In this document: positions 8,704-17,822 of the stretch, piece by piece | How the letters are laid out: every line of letters begins with the position of its first letter | Numbering within the stretch: the stretch's first letter is position 1 | Assembly: GCA_903890485.1 (NCBI GenBank) | Contig: CAITBM010000139.1 | Coordinates: 1-45,612, forward strand | DNA length: 45,612 nucleotides | Direction: 5' to 3' | From: an uncultured Opitutaceae bacterium | GTDB lineage: Bacteria; Verrucomicrobiota; Verrucomicrobiia; Opitutales; Opitutaceae | Position numbers and translations under genes: made by a program | Notes under the pieces: generated by a model | Databases searched by the model: none | The model's input: only the letters and a program-made list of their open reading frames with translations | What the model was told of the DNA's origin: nothing

Positions 8704-10506
8704 TCAGAGGTTGCCCTTTTTCATCTCATCAAGGATCCGGTCGGCTGCGCGCCAGGCGAGCGCCATGATCGTGAGGGTCGGGTTCTTGTCGGCATTCGAG
8801 GCAAACACCCCGCCGTCGGCAACGTAGACATTCGGGACGTCCCAAGTCCGCGACCAGGCGTCCGTGACGGACTTCCCCGGCTCGGTCCCCATGATGGTTC
8901 CACCCACCTCGTGGATGACCTTGCCGCCCGGGTCGATCACCTTGGCGCCGTCATTCAAGGGCTTCTTCAGGTTCACGCCCCCCATCGCCTCGATCCAGTC
9001 GGCGAAGGTCTTCTGCATGTGGGCCGCCTGGCGCGTCTCATGGTCGGACCACCTCCAGTGAAACCGAAGGACCGGCAGACCCCACTTGTCGACCACCTTC
9101 GGGTCCAGCTCGCAAAAGGAATCGTCGTTGGGGATCATCTCGCCCCGCCCGGAAAAGCCCACGTGCGAGCCGTAGTAGCGCCGCGCATCCTCCTTGAGCT
9201 TCGCTCCAAAGGTCGTCCGGCCACCCGCGTCGGGAACATAGGGCGCGAAGCCCCCGGGCATCCCTCTCCCCGTGCCGAACTCGACGTGGTATCCCCGGGC
9301 AAATCCGAGCGTGCCGGCCAGTTGCTCCTTGTAGAGCCACCACGGCGCGTAGACGTGGAGGCCCCCGGCCCCGTCCTCGTTGTGGAGCGGAAGGTTTTCC
9401 AGGAGCGGGATTTGGCCGCCCCAGTTCGCGCCCACGGTGTCCAGGATGTACTTGCCGACCAGGCCGCTCGAGTTGCCGAGGCCCTCCGGGAATCGCTTGG
9501 ACCTGGAATTGAGCATCAAGCGGACCGTCTCACAGGCGCTGGCCGCGAGCACCACCACCCTCGCCTTCACGCGGTGCTCACTGCCCGTTCGCTTGTCGAT
9601 ATAGATAACCCCCGTGGCCTTGCCCGCCTCGTCGACCGGGACCTCCCGGACCATCGCGTCGGTGAGGATGTCCAGGTTGCCTGTGGCCAGGGCCGGGGGG
9701 ATGTGGACGGTGGTCGACTGGTAATTGGCGCGGATCGCGCATCCCCTTGCGCACTGGGTGGCCCAAAAGCAGGCGGCCCGGTTGCGCATGTCCTCGGCGA
9801 GAATCCTCTGGGCCTTGGCGTTGCCGGGATGAAGCTTTGGCGGTATCCCCACGTGGTCCAGGGGACGCGTGAGGACGGCGCGGTGGATGGGCACGACGGG
9901 GATCCCGATCCGCCTCGCCCGCTGGCGCGCCAGGAGCTCCCCGATCCTCGCCTTGGGCGGCGGCAGGAGGACTCCGTCCGGGGAGTCCGGGGTGTTCTCC
10001 AGGCCCTCCTTGGTCCCGTAGACCCCGATCAGCATCTCGACCTTGTCGTAATACGGAGCCACATCCTGGTAGGAGATCGGCCAGTCGAAGCCCAGGCCGT
10101 CGCGGCTCCTGGGCTTAAAGTCGTAGGGCCCATTCCTGAGGGCGTGGCGCGCCCAGTGGTTGGTCCGGCCCCCGAGCATCCGAGAGCGGTACCACATGAA
10201 CTGGCGGGCAGGATCCTCGCTGGCGTTGGTGTACGGCTCACCGGGCACGGTCCAGCCACCCCCCACCGTTGCATCGAAGAACCCGTACGGCTTGTCCGGC
10301 GTCGCGGTCCCCCTGAGCGGCGCCATGTCAGGGGTCTGGAACATCGGGGTTTCCGTGCTCGGGTCGTAGTTGCGGCCGGCCTCAAGCATGAGGACCCGGG
10401 CCCCGTCCATGGTCAGTGTGTACGCCGCCTGCCCCCCCGCCGCTCCGGACCCGACCACGACAACGTCATAGGCATCCGCTGTGGTCGATGGGGTGATAAA
10501 CGCCAT
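8704..10506 (-). CDS. GMC-family FAD oxidoreductase (upstream copy)
   Basis: First gene of the duplicated dehydrogenase cluster, 600 residues from ATG 10506 (MAFITPS...). A longer frame exists, but its extra N-terminal residues have no counterpart in the paralogue. It carries the FAD motif VVGSGAAGG, the GRTNHWAR block, a central FWATQCARGCAIRANYQST region with two cysteines, and the C-terminal HEVGGTIMG and NPTLTIMALAWR catalytic blocks. It has no evident signal peptide of its own, which fits co-export with the Tat-leader subunit-3 partner. It diverges from the TonB-dependent receptor gene, with 110 bp between starts. A shared link to uptake of the dehydrogenase substrate is possible but unproven. 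Confidence 0.9.
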   Translation of the reverse strand: MAFITPSTTADAYDVVVVGSGAAGGQAAYTLTMDGARVLMLEAGRNYDPSTETPMFQTPDMAPLRGTATPDKPYGFFDATVGGGWTVPGEPYTNASEDPARQFMWYRSRMLGGRTNHWARHALRNGPYDFKPRSRDGLGFDWPISYQDVAPYYDKVEMLIGVYGTKEGLENTPDSPDGVLLPPPKARIGELLARQRARRIGIPVVPIHRAVLTRPLDHVGIPPKLHPGNAKAQRILAEDMRNRAACFWATQCARGCAIRANYQSTTVHIPPALATGNLDILTDAMVREVPVDEAGKATGVIYIDKRTGSEHRVKARVVVLAASACETVRLMLNSRSKRFPEGLGNSSGLVGKYILDTVGANWGGQIPLLENLPLHNEDGAGGLHVYAPWWLYKEQLAGTLGFARGYHVEFGTGRGMPGGFAPYVPDAGGRTTFGAKLKEDARRYYGSHVGFSGRGEMIPNDDSFCELDPKVVDKWGLPVLRFHWRWSDHETRQAAHMQKTFADWIEAMGGVNLKKPLNDGAKVIDPGGKVIHEVGGTIMGTEPGKSVTDAWSRTWDVPNVYVADGGVFASNADKNPTLTIMALAWRAADRILDEMKKGNL

Positions 10507-10616
10507 GGGGTCGGGGTCCGCGGAACATAGGTGGGGACCCGCAGTCTTCAACGCCCATTTCAATTTTCTCCTATGCCTGTTGATTTTTTCAGGCGAGCAC
10601 GGTACGAAGGGCGCCC

Positions 10617-12677
10617 GTGCGGATAATCCCCACCCTTGCGCTCCTTTCAGCCCTCGCCGCGAAGGCCCAGGTCTCGACCCTGGCGCCGCTCACGGTGACC
10701 GCGACGCGCGCGCCGGAACCGCTTTCGGCCGTACCCTTCACGGTCGACACGGTACGGCAGGACGCGCTGGGCGACTCTGCCTCGTTCACCGTGGACGATG
10801 CGCTCCGCGGCTCGGCCGACTTTAGCCTCTTTAGGCGGAGCGACAGCCTGACCGCAAACCCGACAACCCAGGGCGTGTCGCTCCGCGGCCTAGGGCCAAG
10901 CGGGGCCAGCCGCTCCCTGGTCCTCCTTGACGGCGTGCCCCTTAACGACCCGTTCGGGGGTTGGGTGCCGTGGAGCTCCGTTCCCGCCGATTCCCTCCAG
11001 GAGGCCGAGGTGGTGCCTGGCGGTGGGGCTGCCGCCTGGGGAAACGAGGCCCTCGCCGGAGTGATTCAGCTCTTTTCAAAGGACCCCCAGCCGGGAAACG
11101 GCAGTGCAGCCCTTCGCCTGGGTGATTTTGGGACGGCAAGCGCCGAACTGTCCCAGGCAGTCCGCGCGGGTCCCGGCACGCTCGACCTCCGGGGTGAGAC
11201 CTTCACGACCGAGGGCACCGGGCTGGTCGCCGCCTCCAACCGCGGCCCCGTGGACACCGATGCCTCGATGCGCCACAACGCGGAGTCGGCCCGGTGGCTG
11301 GGGAAAGTGTCCCCTCTTGTCGGCATGACCGTCACGCTGCGCCGCTCCGAGGAGTGGAGGGACAATGGAACCCCTTACCAGCAGAACCACCTGAGGCTCT
11401 CCTTCGGTTCGGTCATCCTGCGCGGCGTCGTGGGCCCCGACCTGTCCTGGACTCTGGCCACATATGCCCAGGACCAGAACTCCTCCCAGGCCTTCAGCTC
11501 GGTGAACGCCGCGCGGACCTCCGAGACTCCTGCCAGCCTCCAGTTCGCAGTGCCGGCATCGGCATTCGGGGTTTCGGGCTCCGCCAGGGTCCAGGAACCC
11601 TCAGGGGCATCGACCACCTTCGGCGGGGATTTGAGATCCGTCGCAGGCGAGACGCGGGAGGACTTCCTCTATTCCAAGGGCGCCTACACCGAGCAGCGCT
11701 TTGCCGGCGGCCGCCAAGCCTTTGCCGGGCTCTTCGCCGAGCGCCTCCAGCCCCTCGCGCCGGGCCTAAGCGCTATGGTTGGCGCCAGGATCGACCGCTG
11801 GCAGGATACCGATGGCCACCTGAGGACCACGGCTCTCGCAACCGGGGCCCTCCTCACGGAGAGCCTCTACCCCGACCGTTCAGGCACGGAGTTGAGCCCC
11901 AGTGCGGGCCTCACCTGGGCACCCACGCCAGAGTTGAGCCTCCACATGGCCGGCCAGCATGCGTCCCGCCAGCCCACCCTGAACGAGCTCTACCGGCCGT
12001 TTCGCCAGGGAAACACCACGACTCTGGCCAATCCCCTCCTCCTGACAGAGCACGCCGACACAGCCGAGCTCGGCGCCCGGTGGGACCGGGGCCGCCTTTC
12101 CCTCTCGGTGACCGCATTTGCCGCGCGCCTGGACGACCCCGTGTCCAACGTGACCCTGGCCCAGGGCCCTGGCTCGTTCCCCCTCTTCGGCATTCTGGCC
12201 GCGGGCTCCACGGGCCAGGAGCGACTGAACCTTGGGCGGGTCGATACGAAGGGGCTTCAGCTTGGGGCCCGCTGGAGCCTTGCCCGTTGCCTCGATGTCG
12301 ACGCCTCCGCGGTGTGCGAGTCGGCCACGGTCGGGTCCGCGCCGGTTGCGCCGGGCCTTGTGGGACGATCCGTTCCCGAGGTGCCCCGCTGGAACGCGTC
12401 GCTGCGGGTGAGCTGGCAGCCGGTGGCGCGGGTATTCCTCGTCCTTCGGGCGCGGGCCGCGAGCTCCCAGTATGACGACGACCAGAACCTCCTTAGGCTC
12501 GCACCCTATGCGGTCGCCGACGCGTCCGTCCGATTCCTTCTCTCCGAATCCTTCGAACTCTTTGGCGCCGTCGACAACCTCGGCGACGCGAGGGTCGAGA
12601 CCGCCCGGAGCGCACTGGGTGTCTTTAACGTCGCGCCGGGCCGGGCAGGCTCCGCAGGGGTGCGCCTAAGCTGGTAA
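10617..12677 (+). CDS. TonB-dependent outer-membrane receptor
   Basis: Outer-membrane active transporter, 686 residues from GTG at 10617. A signal peptide occupies about residues 1-18 (hydrophobic core ending ALAAKA). A TonB-box-like LTVTATR follows directly. The plug domain is clear: TTQGVSLRGLGPSGASRSLVLLDGVPLND, then AWGNEALAGVIQLFSK near residue 150. The rest alternates beta strands and loops, with the usual TonB-dependent ending in an aromatic residue (VRLSW). At under 700 residues it is BtuB/vitamin-B12-receptor sized and lacks an N-terminal SusC-type or signalling extension. No cobalamin riboswitch or Fur-like box could be recognised in the 110-bp upstream interval, so the ligand is left open. 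Confidence 0.9.
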   Translation: MRIIPTLALLSALAAKAQVSTLAPLTVTATRAPEPLSAVPFTVDTVRQDALGDSASFTVDDALRGSADFSLFRRSDSLTANPTTQGVSLRGLGPSGASRSLVLLDGVPLNDPFGGWVPWSSVPADSLQEAEVVPGGGAAAWGNEALAGVIQLFSKDPQPGNGSAALRLGDFGTASAELSQAVRAGPGTLDLRGETFTTEGTGLVAASNRGPVDTDASMRHNAESARWLGKVSPLVGMTVTLRRSEEWRDNGTPYQQNHLRLSFGSVILRGVVGPDLSWTLATYAQDQNSSQAFSSVNAARTSETPASLQFAVPASAFGVSGSARVQEPSGASTTFGGDLRSVAGETREDFLYSKGAYTEQRFAGGRQAFAGLFAERLQPLAPGLSAMVGARIDRWQDTDGHLRTTALATGALLTESLYPDRSGTELSPSAGLTWAPTPELSLHMAGQHASRQPTLNELYRPFRQGNTTTLANPLLLTEHADTAELGARWDRGRLSLSVTAFAARLDDPVSNVTLAQGPGSFPLFGILAAGSTGQERLNLGRVDTKGLQLGARWSLARCLDVDASAVCESATVGSAPVAPGLVGRSVPEVPRWNASLRVSWQPVARVFLVLRARAASSQYDDDQNLLRLAPYAVADASVRFLLSESFELFGAVDNLGDARVETARSALGVFNVAPGRAGSAGVRLSW

Positions 12678-12742
12678 TCCGGGTTCGGCGTTGCAGCAGA
12701 GGCGGTTAGGCGCAATCGGCCTAAGGGCCTTAATGCACATTT

Positions 12743-12834
12743 AGCGGTTTTGGGGGGCTAATTAACTGAGCGGATTTCCGGGCAGGTGCTACCATGGGCG
12801 CCGCCAAAACGAACCGCTTCGCCGCTGGGTGGCG
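12743..12834 (+). promoter_or_regulatory. Structured leader of the kdp operon with competing helices
   Basis: The gene-free 194 bp between the receptor gene and the first small kdp ORF can form two stems that cannot both form in a simple fold. AGCGGTT (12743-12749) pairs perfectly with AACCGCT (12812-12818) and is extended by TTGG/CCAA. CGCCGCC (12799-12805) pairs with GGTGGCG (12828-12834), one G-T. The second stem places the partner of the first in its loop. A separate hairpin TTAGGC/GCCTAA occupies 12706-12724 and could help end receptor transcription. I do not recognise the c-di-AMP (ydaO) motif or any other named riboswitch. Confidence 0.35.
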
Positions 12835-12871
12835 AGGACTCTCCCTCTACCGACCTAAAAACACGACATCC

Positions 12872-12958
12872 ATGAGCGACGCCTTCTTCATCGTACTCTC
12901 CGTAGTCTTCTTCGCCGTCTCGGTGGCCTATGCGCACTTCTGCGAGAAGGTGCGCTAG
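12872..12958 (+). CDS. 28-residue membrane peptide at the head of the kdp operon
   Basis: ATG at 12872 opens a 28-codon frame with a single hydrophobic segment (FFIVLSVVFFAVSVAYA) and a short tail HFCEKVR. It begins 30 bp after the leader structure and ends 25 bp before kdpF. From memory, a peptide of this form (hydrophobic helix, then Cys-Glu and a basic residue) commonly precedes kdpF/kdpA in diverse bacteria. It may be a small accessory subunit of the KdpFABC pump; this is inference. It is too short for most gene finders. Confidence 0.65.
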   Translation: MSDAFFIVLSVVFFAVSVAYAHFCEKVR

Positions 12959-12983
12959 AGCCCGTCCCCTCTCACCTCCTACC

Positions 12984-13067
12984 ATGGAAACCTTCATCAT
13001 CAGCCTGATCGCCGTGGCGTGCCTCATCTACCTCGTGGTCGCGGTCCTTCGTCCCGAAAAATTCTAG
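12984..13067 (+). CDS. kdpF: Potassium-transporting ATPase small subunit KdpF
   Basis: A 27-residue peptide that stabilises the KdpFABC complex at the inner membrane. It has one transmembrane helix (FIISLIAVACLIYLVVAVL) and ends with the family's hallmark tail LRPEKF. It lies 10 bp upstream of kdpA. The reading is secure despite the length because both tail and position match. Confidence 0.9.
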   Translation: METFIISLIAVACLIYLVVAVLRPEKF

Positions 13068-13077
13068 GCCCTCCGAA

Positions 13078-14895
13078 ATGAACATTCCCAATTCCTGGCT
13101 CCAGCTGGCCCTCTACGTGGGCCTCCTCCTCCTGATCACCAAGCCGCTCGGGCTCTACCTGATGCGCGTCCTGGACTCCCGCGGGGAGACATTCCTCGAC
13201 CGGCTGGTGAAGCCCTTTGAGCGCCTCACCTACAAGGTGAGCGGGATCAACCCGAACCTGGAGCAGGACTGGATCGGGTACACCGTGAGCCTCCTCGCCT
13301 TCAGCCTGGTCGGCATGCTGATGACCTACTTTATCCTCAGGTACCAGGACCACCTGCCCCTCAACCCGCAGGGTTTCCCGGGGCTCGCGCCCCACCTCGC
13401 CTTCAACACGGCGGCCAGCTTCACCACGAACACCAACTGGCAGAGCTACGCCGGCGAATCGACGATGTCGTACTTCTCGCAGATGGTGGCGCTCACGATC
13501 CACAACTTCACCTCGGCCGCCTCGGGCATCGCGATCGCGGCAGCACTGGTGAGGGGCATCGCCCGCCAATCGGTCACGACCATCGGCAACTTCTGGGTCG
13601 ATACGGTCAGGGTCACGTACTACCTGCTCGTGCCCGTCTGCATCCTCTTCGCCCTGTTCCTGGTCTCCCAGGGGATCGTGCAGAATTTTAAGCCCTACAC
13701 GGTCGCGAAGACCTACGAGCCCTATACGATCCAGGTCCCGAAGGTGGACCAGGCCGGCAAGCCGGTCATGGCCGCGGACGGAAAGACTCCCGTCATGGTC
13801 GACCAATCCGTCGACACCCAGACGATCGTCCAGGGGCCCATGGCTTCGCAGGTCGCGATCAAGATGCTGGGGACAAACGGCGGCGGATTCGTGAACGCGA
13901 ACGCGGCGCACCCCTACGAGAATCCGACCCCCCTCTCCAACTTCATCCAGATGCTCTCGATCTTTGCGATCCCGAGCGCCCTCACCTATTACCTGGGACG
14001 GATGATCAAGAACCAGCGCCACGGCTGGGCCGTATGGGGCGCGATGTTCGTCATGTTCATGGCCGGGGTCCTGGTGTGCTGGAAGGCCGAGTCGAGCGGC
14101 AACCCGATCCACCACGCTCTCGGGGTCAGCGCCTCGGGGGGCAACATGGAGGGCAAAGAGGTGCGCTTTGGTATCTTCAACTCGGCGCTCTTTGCCACCA
14201 TCACGACGGACGCGTCGTGCGGCGCCGTGAACGCAATGCACGATTCCTTCACCCCGATTGGCGGCCTGGTTCCCCTCTTCAACATCCAGACCGGCGAGGT
14301 CATCTTCGGGGGAGTCGGGGCCGGACTCTACGGCATGCTGATCTTCGTCGTCCTCGCGGTCTTCATTGCCGGCCTGATGGTCGGGAGGACCCCCGAGTAC
14401 GCGGGAAAGAAGATCGAGGCCTACGACGTTAAGCTCGTCATGATGGTCCTGATGGTGCTCTCCGCCACCATCCTTGGCTTTACCGCGTGGGCCAGCATCG
14501 CGGACTGGGGCCTGGCGGGCCTCAACAACTCAGGCCCCCACGGCTTCAGCGAGATCCTCTACGCGTATAGCTCGGCCGTCGGCAACAACGGCAGCGCGTT
14601 CGCGGGGCTTACTGCCGCCCCGGCGGACGGCAACCCGCACTGGGACACGACGCTCGGCATCGCGATGCTGATAGGCCGCTTCCTGATGATCGTCCCGATC
14701 CTCGCCCTGGCGGGAAACCTCGCGGGCAAGAAGCTGATCCCGGCGAGCGCGGGAACGTTCAAGACCGAGGGGGTCACCTTCATCGCACTATTGATCGGTA
14801 CTGTGGTCCTGGTCGGCGCCCTCACCTTCCTGCCCGCTTTGGCAATAGGCCCGATCGTCGAGCACTTCCTGATGGGCGCTGGAACCCTGTTCTAA
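13078..14895 (+). CDS. kdpA: Potassium-transporting ATPase channel-like subunit KdpA
   Basis: The potassium-selective, channel-like subunit of the ATP-driven KdpFABC pump, with multiple membrane spans and 605 residues. The four selectivity-filter segments are visible: the region around [10 protein letters not shown] (weakest), [27 protein letters not shown], and the later NNGSAFAGL. The protein is longer than the usual 550-600. A hydrophilic stretch of roughly 50 residues between VQNF and GPMASQ (near residues 205-257) contains [19 protein letters not shown], more than in the E. coli protein. It would be a periplasmic loop. The gene follows kdpF by 10 bp and is followed by kdpB after 37 bp. 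Confidence 0.97.
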   Translation: MNIPNSWLQLALYVGLLLLITKPLGLYLMRVLDSRGETFLDRLVKPFERLTYKVSGINPNLEQDWIGYTVSLLAFSLVGMLMTYFILRYQDHLPLNPQGFPGLAPHLAFNTAASFTTNTNWQSYAGESTMSYFSQMVALTIHNFTSAASGIAIAAALVRGIARQSVTTIGNFWVDTVRVTYYLLVPVCILFALFLVSQGIVQNFKPYTVAKTYEPYTIQVPKVDQAGKPVMAADGKTPVMVDQSVDTQTIVQGPMASQVAIKMLGTNGGGFVNANAAHPYENPTPLSNFIQMLSIFAIPSALTYYLGRMIKNQRHGWAVWGAMFVMFMAGVLVCWKAESSGNPIHHALGVSASGGNMEGKEVRFGIFNSALFATITTDASCGAVNAMHDSFTPIGGLVPLFNIQTGEVIFGGVGAGLYGMLIFVVLAVFIAGLMVGRTPEYAGKKIEAYDVKLVMMVLMVLSATILGFTAWASIADWGLAGLNNSGPHGFSEILYAYSSAVGNNGSAFAGLTAAPADGNPHWDTTLGIAMLIGRFLMIVPILALAGNLAGKKLIPASAGTFKTEGVTFIALLIGTVVLVGALTFLPALAIGPIVEHFLMGAGTLF

Positions 14896-14932
14896 CCGGC
14901 TGGTTAAACGCACCCACTTTTTCAAAGGCACC

Positions 14933-16975
14933 ATGAGCTCAAAAACCATTTCCCTCTTCGACCGCGACATCATGCAGAAGGCTGTCGTGGACTCCTTCAC
15001 GAAGCTCAACCCGAGGCAGCAGATCAAGAACCCGGTGATGTTTGTCACCCTGATCGGCGCCCTCCTCACCTTCCAGCAGCTGTTCACCTCAAAGGAGCCC
15101 TTCAGCTATGTGCTCCAGATCGCCCTCTGGCTCTTGTTCACCGTTGTCTTCGCCAACTTCGCGGAAGCGGTGGCGGAGGGTCGCGGCAAGGCCCAGGCCC
15201 GCGCGCTTCGCGCCTCGCGCAAGCAGCTCGTCGCCCGGCGCAAGGCGCAGGACGGCTCCCTGGAGTCGATCGACGCCTCCCTCCTCCGTAAAGGGGACTT
15301 GGTCTTTGTGAACGCTGGCGAGCTTATCCCCGGCGACGGCGAGGTTGTGGAAGGCGCCGCCTCGGTCGACGAGTCGGCGATCACCGGGGAGTCCGCCCCG
15401 GTAATTCGCGAGGCTGGCGGCGACCGGAGCGCGGTAACCGGGGGCACGGGGGTCCTGTCCGATCACCTGCTCATCCGGATCACCACGAACCCCGGCGAGG
15501 GGTTCCTCGACCACATGATCAGCCTTGTCGAGGGCGCCACGCGCCAGAAGACGCCCAATGAGATTGCCCTCACAATCCTTCTCTCGGCCCTAACCTTCAT
15601 CTTCCTCCTTGTCATCATCGCCCTGAAGCCCTTCGGGATCTACTCGAACGTCGCCTTCACGATCACCGCCCTGATCGCACTCCTGGTGTGCCTCATCCCG
15701 ACCACGATCGGCGGGCTCCTGAGCGCCATCGGGATCGCCGGCATGGACCGCCTCTTGCAGAAGAATGTTCTCGCGATGAGCGGACGCGCCGTCGAGGCCG
15801 CCGGCGACATCGACGTCCTCCTGCTGGACAAGACCGGGACCATCACGCTCGGCAACCGCATGGCGACGGCGTTTCTGGCCGCTCCCGGGGTTCCCGCCGA
15901 GCGCCTCGCCGAGGCCGCTCAGCTCGCATCGCTCGCGGACGAAACGCCCGAGGGCAGGAGCGTCGTCGTTCTCGCGAAGGAGCGGTACCAGCTGCGCGCG
16001 CGCGACCTCTCCGCGAGCCGCGCCACCTTCGTCCCGTTCACGGCACAGACCCGCATGAGTGGAGTCGACCTGGCGGCCGCAGATGGCCACGAGGCACGCT
16101 CCATCCGAAAGGGCGCCGCCGCAAACGTCCGCTCATGGATCGAGGTCCAGGGAGGGTCTTTTCCCGACTCGGTGTCGGCCACCGTGGATGACATCTCCAG
16201 GCAGGGGGGAACCCCGCTCGTCGTGGCCGAGGGTCGCGAGGCCCTGGGAGTCATCTTCCTGAAGGACGTCGTAAAGGGCGGAATCAAGGAGCGCTTCGCC
16301 CAGCTCCGGGCCATGGGTATTCGGACGGTGATGATCACCGGCGACAATCCCTTGACCGCCGCCGCGATCGCCGCGGAGGCCGGTGTCGACGACTTCCTGG
16401 CCCAGGCCACGCCTGAGATGAAGCTCGCCAGGATCCGCGAGGAACAGGCCGCGGGCCACCTGGTGGCCATGACCGGCGACGGGACAAACGACGCCCCGGC
16501 CTTGGCCCAGGCGGACGTCGGGGTCGCCATGAACACCGGCACCCAGGCTGCAAAGGAGGCCGGCAACATGGTGGACCTGGACTCCAACCCGACGAAGCTC
16601 CTGGACATCGTGGAGATCGGCAAGCAGCTGCTGATCACCCGGGGCGCCCTCACGACTTTCAGCATCGCCAACGATGTCGCGAAGTACTTTGCGATCATCC
16701 CGGCCATGCTCGTCGGCGCGTTTCCGGCGATCGCCCCCCTCAACGTGATGCATTTGGTCTCACCCCTGAGCGCGATCCTGAGCGCCGTGATCTTCAATGC
16801 CCTGGTGATCATCGCCCTCATTCCCCTCGCCCTGCGGGGCGTCGCCTACCGGCCGATCGGGGCCGCCGCCATGCTCCGGCGCAACCTCTTCATCTACGGC
16901 CTCGGCGGAATCCTAATCCCCTTTGTCGGCATCAAGCTGATCGACCTGATCGTGAACGCGGTGCACCTCGTCTAA
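14933..16975 (+). CDS. kdpB: Potassium-transporting ATPase ATP-binding subunit KdpB
   Basis: P-type ATPase subunit that couples ATP hydrolysis to potassium uptake, 680 residues. The phosphorylation motif DKTGTIT begins at Asp299. The actuator motif is TGES ([12 protein letters not shown]), and the hinge region reads [21 protein letters not shown]. Membrane segments flank these domains, including the IPTTIGGLL segment typical of KdpB. Length and motifs are those of a functional enzyme. The kdpC start follows after four bases. Confidence 0.97.
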   Translation: MSSKTISLFDRDIMQKAVVDSFTKLNPRQQIKNPVMFVTLIGALLTFQQLFTSKEPFSYVLQIALWLLFTVVFANFAEAVAEGRGKAQARALRASRKQLVARRKAQDGSLESIDASLLRKGDLVFVNAGELIPGDGEVVEGAASVDESAITGESAPVIREAGGDRSAVTGGTGVLSDHLLIRITTNPGEGFLDHMISLVEGATRQKTPNEIALTILLSALTFIFLLVIIALKPFGIYSNVAFTITALIALLVCLIPTTIGGLLSAIGIAGMDRLLQKNVLAMSGRAVEAAGDIDVLLLDKTGTITLGNRMATAFLAAPGVPAERLAEAAQLASLADETPEGRSVVVLAKERYQLRARDLSASRATFVPFTAQTRMSGVDLAAADGHEARSIRKGAAANVRSWIEVQGGSFPDSVSATVDDISRQGGTPLVVAEGREALGVIFLKDVVKGGIKERFAQLRAMGIRTVMITGDNPLTAAAIAAEAGVDDFLAQATPEMKLARIREEQAAGHLVAMTGDGTNDAPALAQADVGVAMNTGTQAAKEAGNMVDLDSNPTKLLDIVEIGKQLLITRGALTTFSIANDVAKYFAIIPAMLVGAFPAIAPLNVMHLVSPLSAILSAVIFNALVIIALIPLALRGVAYRPIGAAAMLRRNLFIYGLGGILIPFVGIKLIDLIVNAVHLV

Positions 16976-16979
16976 ACCC

Positions 16980-17579
16980 ATGAAGACTATACTCAAGGAT
17001 CTCGCGACTGCCCTGCTCGTAACGGCGGTCCTTACCATCCTCCTCTGCGGCGCCTATCCGGCCGCGGTCTGGGCCGCAGGGCAGGCCCTCTTCCCCGCGA
17101 AGGCCAACGGGAGCCTCGTGGTGGGCGCCGACGGGACCGTGCGCGGGTCCACGCTCCTCGCGCAGAATTTCTCGAGCGACAAGTACTTCCAGCCCCGGCC
17201 TTCCGCCGCGGGCACCGGCTACGACGCCACGAGCTCCGGGGGCACGAACTTCGGGCCGACCAGCCAGAAGCTCTCCGACAGCATCAAGGCGGCCGTCAAG
17301 GCCTACCGGGACTCGAACGGCCTCGCGGCCGACGCAGCCGTGCCGGCGGACGCAGTCACGTCGTCGGCGAGCGGCCTTGACCCGCACATCAGCCCCGAGA
17401 ACGCCCAGATTCAGGCCGCCCGTGTCGCCAAGGCGCGCGCGCTTCCCCTGGAAAAAGTGACCGCCCTGGTGACAGCAGCCACAGAAGGCCGTGACCTGGG
17501 TATCCTGGGCGAGGCCGGGGTCAACGTCCTCCGCCTCAACCTGGCCCTTGATGCCATCAGCCCGGCTGCTGGGAAGTAG
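16980..17579 (+). CDS. kdpC: Potassium-transporting ATPase subunit KdpC
   Basis: Single-span subunit of the Kdp pump, 199 residues. An N-terminal transmembrane helix (TALLVTAVLTILLCGAYP) is followed by the family blocks ANGSLV, GSTLLAQNF, YFQPRPSAAG and FGPTSQKL, then a conserved SGLDPHISPENAQIQAARVAKAR region. It is translated just after kdpB, with a four-base gap, so coupled expression and assembly are likely. Confidence 0.96.
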   Translation: MKTILKDLATALLVTAVLTILLCGAYPAAVWAAGQALFPAKANGSLVVGADGTVRGSTLLAQNFSSDKYFQPRPSAAGTGYDATSSGGTNFGPTSQKLSDSIKAAVKAYRDSNGLAADAAVPADAVTSSASGLDPHISPENAQIQAARVAKARALPLEKVTALVTAATEGRDLGILGEAGVNVLRLNLALDAISPAAGK

Positions 17580-17584
17580 GGACC

Positions 17585-17749
17585 ATGCACCCCACCTTGG
17601 AGCGGGCGAGACTGTGGGCGTACGCGCTCGTGGCCGCCGCCGGGTTCATCGCGGGCATGGCGATGGGGCAGCTGTGCGCAATCCGCGAGCCTGGACATTC
17701 GCGGATAGCCTGGCCCGAGCCCGCCCATCCGCGCAAGATCCAGCCGTGA
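17585..17749 (+). CDS. Possible 54-residue single-span membrane protein between kdpC and kdpD
   Basis: ATG at 17585, five bases after the kdpC stop, opens a frame of 54 residues (MHPTLERARLWAYALVAAAG...). One transmembrane segment spans about residues 11-30 (AYALVAAAGFIAGMAMGQL) and a Pro-rich tail follows. I do not recognise it. The operon spacing and the clean membrane helix argue for a real gene. Against it, the composition is simple and no homologue is known to me. It ends 73 bp before kdpD. Confidence 0.45.
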   Translation: MHPTLERARLWAYALVAAAGFIAGMAMGQLCAIREPGHSRIAWPEPAHPRKIQP

Positions 17750-17822
17750 CGCGACCGTTGAGGCGCCGCGGGTTTCGGGCGGCTTGCGCCCCCGATAAGG
17801 GCGTCCACACTGGAAGCCGCCC

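Larger units (their letters stand above)
5443..10506 (-). repeat. Tandem duplication of a GMC + subunit-3 gene pair
   Basis: The unit (GMC flavoprotein gene followed by the subunit-3 gene) occurs twice in the same order and strand: 10506-8030 and 7936-5443. With the starts chosen here both GMC proteins are exactly 600 residues, and long stretches are identical or nearly so at protein and DNA level (for example around the FAD motif and the C-terminal SNADKNPTLTIMALAWR block). Elsewhere they have diverged, so this is an old duplication or allied acquisition and not a recent sequence repeat. Confidence 0.85.

Noticed and set aside
8698-10530. 610-codon plus-strand open frame
   Set aside because: It is antisense to the GMC gene, low-complexity in Arg/Gly/Asp/His, and without recognisable motifs. 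It is a high-GC shadow frame, as are similar long frames opposite kdpA, recJ, secDF, speA, the GH3 gene, hrpB and typA.
12743-12834. c-di-AMP (ydaO) riboswitch upstream of kdp
   Set aside because: There is some resemblance of the GGGG-TAA segment, but the conserved 3' half with the AGCTAAC element is missing. I kept only the observation of competing helices.
12758-13027. 89-codon minus-strand frame over the kdp leader
   Set aside because: It is antisense to the small kdp peptides and kdpF, which have clear protein features on the plus strand.
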